Made by a program: the position numbers and the translations under genes. Below are positions 8,840 through 11,558 of a stretch of DNA of 11,558 bases, in pieces. Under the pieces are notes generated by a model. That model saw only the letters and a program-made list of their open reading frames with translations, ran no database searches and was not told the origin of the DNA. This DNA comes from Bifidobacteriaceae bacterium NR021 (GTDB lineage: Bacteria > Actinomycetota > Actinomycetes > Actinomycetales > Bifidobacteriaceae): positions 37,244-48,801 of the forward strand of contig NQOP01000005.1 in the NCBI GenBank assembly GCA_003585845.1, written 5' to 3'. How positions within the stretch are numbered: the first letter of the stretch is position 1; every line of letters starts with the position of its first letter.

Positions 8840-8920
8840 CAGTTTTTGATGAGAATTATTGACCGAAATATAAACATATGTTTATACAGTAAAACATATG
8901 TTTATTTTCACTAAAAACTG
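8840..8920. repeat. 81-bp inverted-repeat element directly after guaA
   Basis: The base after the guaA stop begins an arm, 8840-8856, that pairs with 8904-8920. I count 14 Watson-Crick pairs, two G-U pairs and one mismatch over 17 positions, including the perfect outer 8 bp CAGTTTTT/AAAAACTG. The enclosed sequence holds two AAACATATGTTT palindromes, described separately. There is no U-run after it, and an ordinary terminator follows at 8940, so it is probably not the main terminator. It may be a 3'-UTR RNA structure, a protein-binding region, or a small palindromic or MITE-like repeat. I see no convincing target-site duplication. Confidence 0.6.
8869..8903. promoter_or_regulatory. Tandem palindromes AAACATATGTTT (possible operator pair)
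   Basis: The first is an 18-bp perfect palindrome, TATAAACATATGTTTATA (8869-8886). The second is a 12-bp perfect palindrome, AAACATATGTTT (8892-8903). Their centres are 20 bp apart, about two helical turns, which suits two dimeric regulators bound on one DNA face. The AAC-N4-GTT core resembles LexA boxes of Gram-positive bacteria (GAACATATGTTC), but the outer G and C are replaced by A and T in both copies, so LexA cannot be asserted. No start codon lies close by. Confidence 0.5.
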
Positions 8921-8939
8921 TAATATTTATTGATTTTAT

Positions 8940-8970
8940 AAAGCACTTCGTGAAAATGGAGTGCTTTTTT
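8940..8970 (+). terminator. Intrinsic terminator of guaA
   Basis: The 10-bp stem AAAGCACTTC (8940-8949) with GGAGTGCTTT (8958-8967), including one U-G wobble, has an 8-nt loop. The second arm runs into TTTTTT (8965-8970). It lies about 100 bp after the guaA stop and separates guaA from the downstream PTS gene. Confidence 0.88.
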
Positions 8971-9009
8971 CTGTATATCGGTGTGTCGAATTTTCTAAAA
9001 ACAGGTAAA

Positions 9010-9050
9010 TTTTCGAATTTTATCGATATTTTATGAATATTTTAGTAATA
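9010..9050. repeat. Phased T-tracts / degenerate 11-bp tandem repeat
   Basis: Three consecutive 11-bp units, TTTTATCGATA (9018-9028), TTTTATGAATA (9029-9039) and TTTTAGTAATA (9040-9050), follow another TTTT at 9010-9013. T4 tracts repeated at the helical period are expected to bend DNA. They lie about 50-90 bp upstream of the TTGACA box of the next gene, a place where curvature or UP-like elements can help transcription. The functional reading is inference. Confidence 0.5.
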
Positions 9051-9097
9051 AATAAGGTTGTTTTAATTGTTTATAATGTTTAAACGATATAATTAAT

Positions 9098-9127
9098 TTG
9101 ACATGAAACAACAGTATGAGCTGTAAC
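9098..9127 (+). promoter_or_regulatory. Probable promoter of the EIIC gene
   Basis: A perfect -35 box, TTGACA (9098-9103), is followed after 18 bp by TGTAAC (9122-9127, 4 of 6 matches to TATAAT). This predicts a start near 9134 and a leader of roughly 220 nt before the GTG at 9358. Two perfect TATAAT boxes nearby (9072-9077, 9088-9093) lack a well-spaced -35, though they may mark alternative starts. Confidence 0.45.
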
Positions 9128-9261
9128 AGTAGTTGTTGGCTGGGTGTAAAAAACTACTGCTCGTAGTAGCTCTTACTACTTTGCTTCATTGCGGAACCGT
9201 GAATTTTGTATGTGTAGTTTTACTGTGCTACGAAACTAATCGTGTATTTCGAATAGTTTCG
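9127..9261 (+). promoter_or_regulatory. Alternating complementary segments in the EIIC leader
   Basis: In the first group, A (CAGTAGTT, 9127-9134) pairs with B (AACTACTG, 9152-9159). The CTACT inside B also pairs with C (AGTAG, 9165-9169). GTAGTA overlapping C (9163-9168) pairs with D (TACTAC, 9174-9179). In the second group, E (TAGTTT, 9215-9220) pairs with AAACTA in F (9233-9238), while CGAAACTA (F, 9231-9238) pairs over 8 bp with TAGTTTCG (G, 9254-9261). Several of these pairings exclude each other. No U-run follows any hairpin, so classical transcription attenuation is not shown. If transcription starts near 9134, A lies at the promoter and A/B would act as a DNA dyad instead. No gene is supportable in 8971-9357. 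Confidence 0.45.
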
Positions 9262-9357
9262 CCTACGGTATCGTTTGCGAAGTTTGTAAGATATTTTTCC
9301 GCCAATAATTGCGTAAGCCGCTCAAACTATATCGATTAATATGGTAAGGAGAGTTAC

Positions 9358-10746
9358 GTGGACGGAATTCTGTCAGTACTGCTCGATATTTTCAGACAGC
9401 CATCTGTTATAGTTGCGCTTATTTCTTTTATTGGACTTGCTGTACAAAGAAAGAAATTCTCGGATATTTTGCAAGGATCAATCCGTACTCTTGTTGGTTT
9501 TCTTGTTTTAGCAGCTGGTTCTGGAGTTATTACTGAAGCGTTGAACCCATTTGGAAAAATGTTTCAATACGCATTTCATGTGCAAGGCGTAGTTCCGAAT
9601 AATGAAGCAATTATTGGAACTGTTTTATTGAAGTATGGCTCTGAATCTGCGCTTATTTTCTTCTTTGGAATGATTGTTAATATTATTCTTTCTATTACTT
9701 CTCGTTTTAAATTTATCTATTTAACGGGTCACGTAGCTTTCTATATGGCAAGTATGCTTGCAGTTATATTTAATGTTGCAGGATTTAGCATGTGGGAAGT
9801 TCTTTTATGGGGCTCAATTGCTCAAGGATTGTTTACGACAATTTCTCCAGCACTGGTGCAGCCGTTTATGAAAAAAGCTTCAGGCAAAGATGATGTTGCT
9901 TTAGGTCATCCTGCTGGTACTGGTGTTGCTTTAGGTGCGTTAATTGCAAAGCTTACTGCTTCAAAAAAGCGTCCTTCTAAGTCAACTGAGGATATTAAAT
10001 TCCCAGCTGCATTGGGATTCTTGCGTGATACAACAGTTCTTATCACGCTTTCTATGGCTGTTATTTATATCGTAGTGGCACTTTTTGCTGGATCTTCGTA
10101 TGTCGAAACACATTTATCTAATGGTCAAAACTCCATTGTTTTCGTTATGTTGAAGGCTGCAACTTTTGCTGCAGGTGTTTATATTATTCTTGCAGGCGTG
10201 CAGATTGTTCTTGACGAAATTGTTCCAGCTTTTAAGGGAATATCGGAAAAGCTTGTTAAAAATGCTCGTCCTGCTTTAGATGCACCAATGACTTTTGGCT
10301 TTGCTCCTAATGCTGTTCTTATTGGTTTCTTAGCTAGTTTCTTTGGCGGTTTGCTTGGAATGACGCTTATGGCGGTTTTGGGAACGACAATTATTATTCC
10401 TGGAATTGTTGCGCATTTCATGGCTGGTGGTGCTGCAGGAGTATTCGGTAATGGTCAAGGTGGAATACGTGGTTGCTTGACTGCATCATTTATTAACGGT
10501 CTTTTCATTACTTTCCTTCCGTTGTTCCTTTTGCCAGTGCTTGGCGATTTAGGAAGTGCAAATTCTACATATTCTGATGCGGATTATGGCGTATTTGGTG
10601 TAATACTTGGTTACGTAAATATTGTTGGTGGCCGTACTGTTCTAATTTCTGTAGTACTTATTGCACTAATATTGTTCTATTCTGTATCAATATTTATGAA
10701 TAAACGCGATTCTAATAATTTTGAAAAAGTTGAAGAAATAAAATAA
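9358..10746 (+). CDS. ulaA: PTS ascorbate-type (UlaA/SgaT family) EIIC membrane subunit
   Basis: This is the integral membrane permease subunit of a phosphotransferase system of the L-ascorbate family, which imports its substrate with phosphorylation by cytosolic EIIA and EIIB partners. The GTG start (9358-9360) is preceded by AAGGAG (9346-9351) at 6 nt. The 462-residue length is close to E. coli UlaA (465). Blocks shared with UlaA as I recall it are LTGHVAF (122-128), GFAPNAVLIGF (314-324), IPGI (347-350) and GVFGNGQGG (361-369). Hydrophobic segments occur near 16-30, 43-59, 97-113, 120-142, 145-160, 225-244, 260-285, 316-343, 345-365, 378-396 and 412-446, with a lysine- and charge-rich loop at about 196-215. 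The C-terminus is polar. No EIIA or EIIB gene lies in the window, which is unusual for the family. The family call is firm, but ascorbate as the substrate is not proven and the gene symbol is by homology only. Confidence 0.88.
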   Translation: MDGILSVLLDIFRQPSVIVALISFIGLAVQRKKFSDILQGSIRTLVGFLVLAAGSGVITEALNPFGKMFQYAFHVQGVVPNNEAIIGTVLLKYGSESALIFFFGMIVNIILSITSRFKFIYLTGHVAFYMASMLAVIFNVAGFSMWEVLLWGSIAQGLFTTISPALVQPFMKKASGKDDVALGHPAGTGVALGALIAKLTASKKRPSKSTEDIKFPAALGFLRDTTVLITLSMAVIYIVVALFAGSSYVETHLSNGQNSIVFVMLKAATFAAGVYIILAGVQIVLDEIVPAFKGISEKLVKNARPALDAPMTFGFAPNAVLIGFLASFFGGLLGMTLMAVLGTTIIIPGIVAHFMAGGAAGVFGNGQGGIRGCLTASFINGLFITFLPLFLLPVLGDLGSANSTYSDADYGVFGVILGYVNIVGGRTVLISVVLIALILFYSVSIFMNKRDSNNFEKVEEIK

Positions 10747-10761
10747 GTAAGGAAAATAAAA

Positions 10762-10781
10762 ACACAATTAAATAATTGTGT
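10762..10781 (+). repeat. AT-rich perfect hairpin after the EIIC gene
   Basis: ACACAATT (10762-10769) and AATTGTGT (10774-10781) form a perfect 8-bp stem with a 4-nt AAAT loop, 15 bp past the stop. No U-run follows directly; a run of six T begins about 20 bp later. It could be a weak terminator, a 3'-end stabiliser, or a protein-binding palindrome. Confidence 0.4.
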
Positions 10782-10825
10782 AGACATAGAAAAATTAAAA
10801 ATTTTTTACTCATTTTCTTATTTAT

Positions 10826-10855
10826 TTGTACATTTTATTGTATGACTGGTAGGAT
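10826..10855 (+). promoter_or_regulatory. Candidate extended-10 promoter of the GntR-family gene
   Basis: TTGTAC (10826-10831) is followed after 18 bp by TAGGAT (10850-10855). The -10 box is preceded by TGG, the extended -10 TGn element. The predicted start near 10862 gives a leader of about 100 nt that would contain the long hairpin at 10879. The prediction is based on pattern only. Confidence 0.4.
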
Positions 10856-10878
10856 AACAGAGTTATTAGTTTTGCATG

Positions 10879-10928
10879 AGCCGTTGTTACTACGCTGTGT
10901 TTTACACAAACTAGTATCAACGGCTTTT
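10879..10928 (+). terminator. Long composite hairpin followed by U4, upstream of the GntR-family gene
   Basis: The base stem is AGCCGTTG (10879-10886) with CAACGGCT (10918-10925). After a T/T mismatch, TACTA (10888-10892) pairs with TAGTA (10912-10916). Beyond an internal loop, TGTGT (10896-10900) pairs with ACACA (10904-10908) around a TTT loop. The stem ends in TTTT (10925-10928). It could terminate read-through from the EIIC gene, act as an attenuator for the regulator if transcription starts at about 10862, or be an operator dyad. The terminator label is the most economical choice. Confidence 0.55.
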
Positions 10929-10958
10929 CAGGTTAGCGTTTAGTAGGGGAGAGTGATA

Positions 10959-11558
10959 ATGGTCGAAGGTGTGCCTAAATACATTGCTGTGCGAGATAAT
11001 CTTCGCGCTCGCATTGATTCTATGGAAGCAAACGAACAATTACCTCCTGAAATTGAATTGTGCAAACAATACAATGTTAGCCGTATTACTTTGAGGCATG
11101 CAGTCGATAACCTTATTGCTGAAGGATTACTTGTTCGTGAGCAGGGTAGAGGAACATTCCGAGCTTCTTCAATTATTCCTAGTTATAGTCAAGATGTAAT
11201 TTCTGATCGTGCGCAAGGATTTTATGAGCAGGCTTATTCTAATGATGCAAAAGTTAGAATAAAAGTTATTGAAAACGATGTTATTCATGATGAAGATGCT
11301 GCTGCTCGTTTAGGTCTTGATCCATCAGATGAATTGATATGTTTGAAACGCTTGCGATATGTTGACGATGTTTTATCGCGTTATAGTGTGATTTATTTGC
11401 CTGCCTCTCGTTTTCCTAAAATTTTGACTCATGATTTTTCGGATGAGTCGTTAGCTGATTTTTTGCTTAAAGCGTACGCTGTTCAACTTGTAGAAAATGA
11501 AGTGTCTGTGCATATAGAAAATCTATGTGACAGGCTTGCAGCAGTACTTAACCTTGAA
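10959..11558 (+). CDS. GntR-family transcriptional regulator (HutC/UTRA type), 3'-truncated by window edge
   Basis: The frame opens at ATG 10959-10961 and remains open for 200 codons to the right edge; family members are usually about 240 residues. A GGGGAG ribosome site (10946-10951) lies 7 nt upstream. The N-terminal winged helix-turn-helix (about 7-69) shows KYIAVRDNLRARI, LPPEIELCKQYNVSRITLR and LLVREQGRGTF, the standard GntR DNA-binding pattern, with PPE in place of the common PSE. From about residue 95 a UTRA-like ligand-binding domain begins (LGLDPSDELICLKRLRYVDD, then SVIYLPASRFP). Such proteins usually repress neighbouring sugar or amino-sugar uptake genes until a small, often phosphorylated, ligand binds. 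It lies 212 bp downstream of the EIIC gene on the same strand, so control of that transporter or of genes beyond the edge is plausible but not shown. The ligand cannot be told from sequence. Confidence 0.9.
   Translation, partial: MVEGVPKYIAVRDNLRARIDSMEANEQLPPEIELCKQYNVSRITLRHAVDNLIAEGLLVREQGRGTFRASSIIPSYSQDVISDRAQGFYEQAYSNDAKVRIKVIENDVIHDEDAAARLGLDPSDELICLKRLRYVDDVLSRYSVIYLPASRFPKILTHDFSDESLADFLLKAYAVQLVENEVSVHIENLCDRLAAVLNLE

Noticed and set aside
8869..8903. CRISPR-like repeat
   Set aside because: There are only two short palindromic copies 20 bp centre to centre, with no spacers of regular length and no cas genes.
9133..9339. Possible 68-residue small protein with a hydrophobic, cysteine-containing N-terminus between guaA and the EIIC gene
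   Set aside because: It would need a TTG start with no ribosome site, and it overlaps the alternating hairpin segments. The composition looks like translated AT-rich spacer.
1..11558. tRNA, rRNA, insertion sequence, prophage or defence genes
   Set aside because: No cloverleaf, rRNA segment, transposase, integrase or defence-related protein is recognisable on either strand. All long sense frames are assigned to known families.

Overview
The window looks like chromosomal DNA of a low-GC member of the Bifidobacteriaceae, most likely Gardnerella or a close relative. The main reason is a full-length 825-residue xylulose-5-phosphate/fructose-6-phosphate phosphoketolase. It matches the bifidobacterial enzyme almost residue for residue as I remember it, and it sits beside genes for phosphate acetyltransferase and acetate kinase. 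The intergenic DNA is AT-rich, unlike the high GC of most Bifidobacterium. The AroA fragment also has actinobacterial features. The genus assignment is inference.

Layout: (1) 2-946, plus strand, the 3' part of aroA (shikimate pathway), ending in a hairpin shared with the convergent ackA. (2) 1024-6875, minus strand, three co-oriented genes transcribed in the order xfp, pta, ackA. A clear intrinsic terminator separates xfp from pta. (3) A 401-bp divergent intergenic region between xfp and guaA. (4) 7277-8839, plus strand, guaA (GMP synthase). (5) A 518-bp gene-free stretch (8840-9357) holding a long inverted-repeat structure with two AAACATATGTTT palindromes, the guaA terminator, phased T-tracts, a probable promoter, and a set of alternately complementary segments. 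(6) 9358-10746, plus strand, a UlaA-type PTS membrane subunit (EIIC). (7) 10959 to the window edge, plus strand, the 5' part of a GntR/HutC-family regulator, preceded by an extended-10 promoter and a long hairpin.

How the genes work together: Xfp cleaves fructose-6-phosphate or xylulose-5-phosphate to acetyl phosphate. AckA converts acetyl phosphate to acetate and ATP, and Pta exchanges it with acetyl-CoA. This is the terminal part of the fructose-6-phosphate ('bifid') shunt. xfp and ackA are visibly richer in G+C than pta and aroA, consistent with codon selection in very highly expressed genes. guaA and aroA are housekeeping biosynthetic genes with no obvious functional link. The EIIC gene has no EIIA or EIIB partner in the window; partners may lie beyond the right edge, past the regulator.

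No clearly new multi-gene system is visible. The most unusual material is non-coding: the inverted-repeat element just after guaA, the alternating-complement region upstream of the EIIC gene, and the composite hairpin ahead of the GntR gene.
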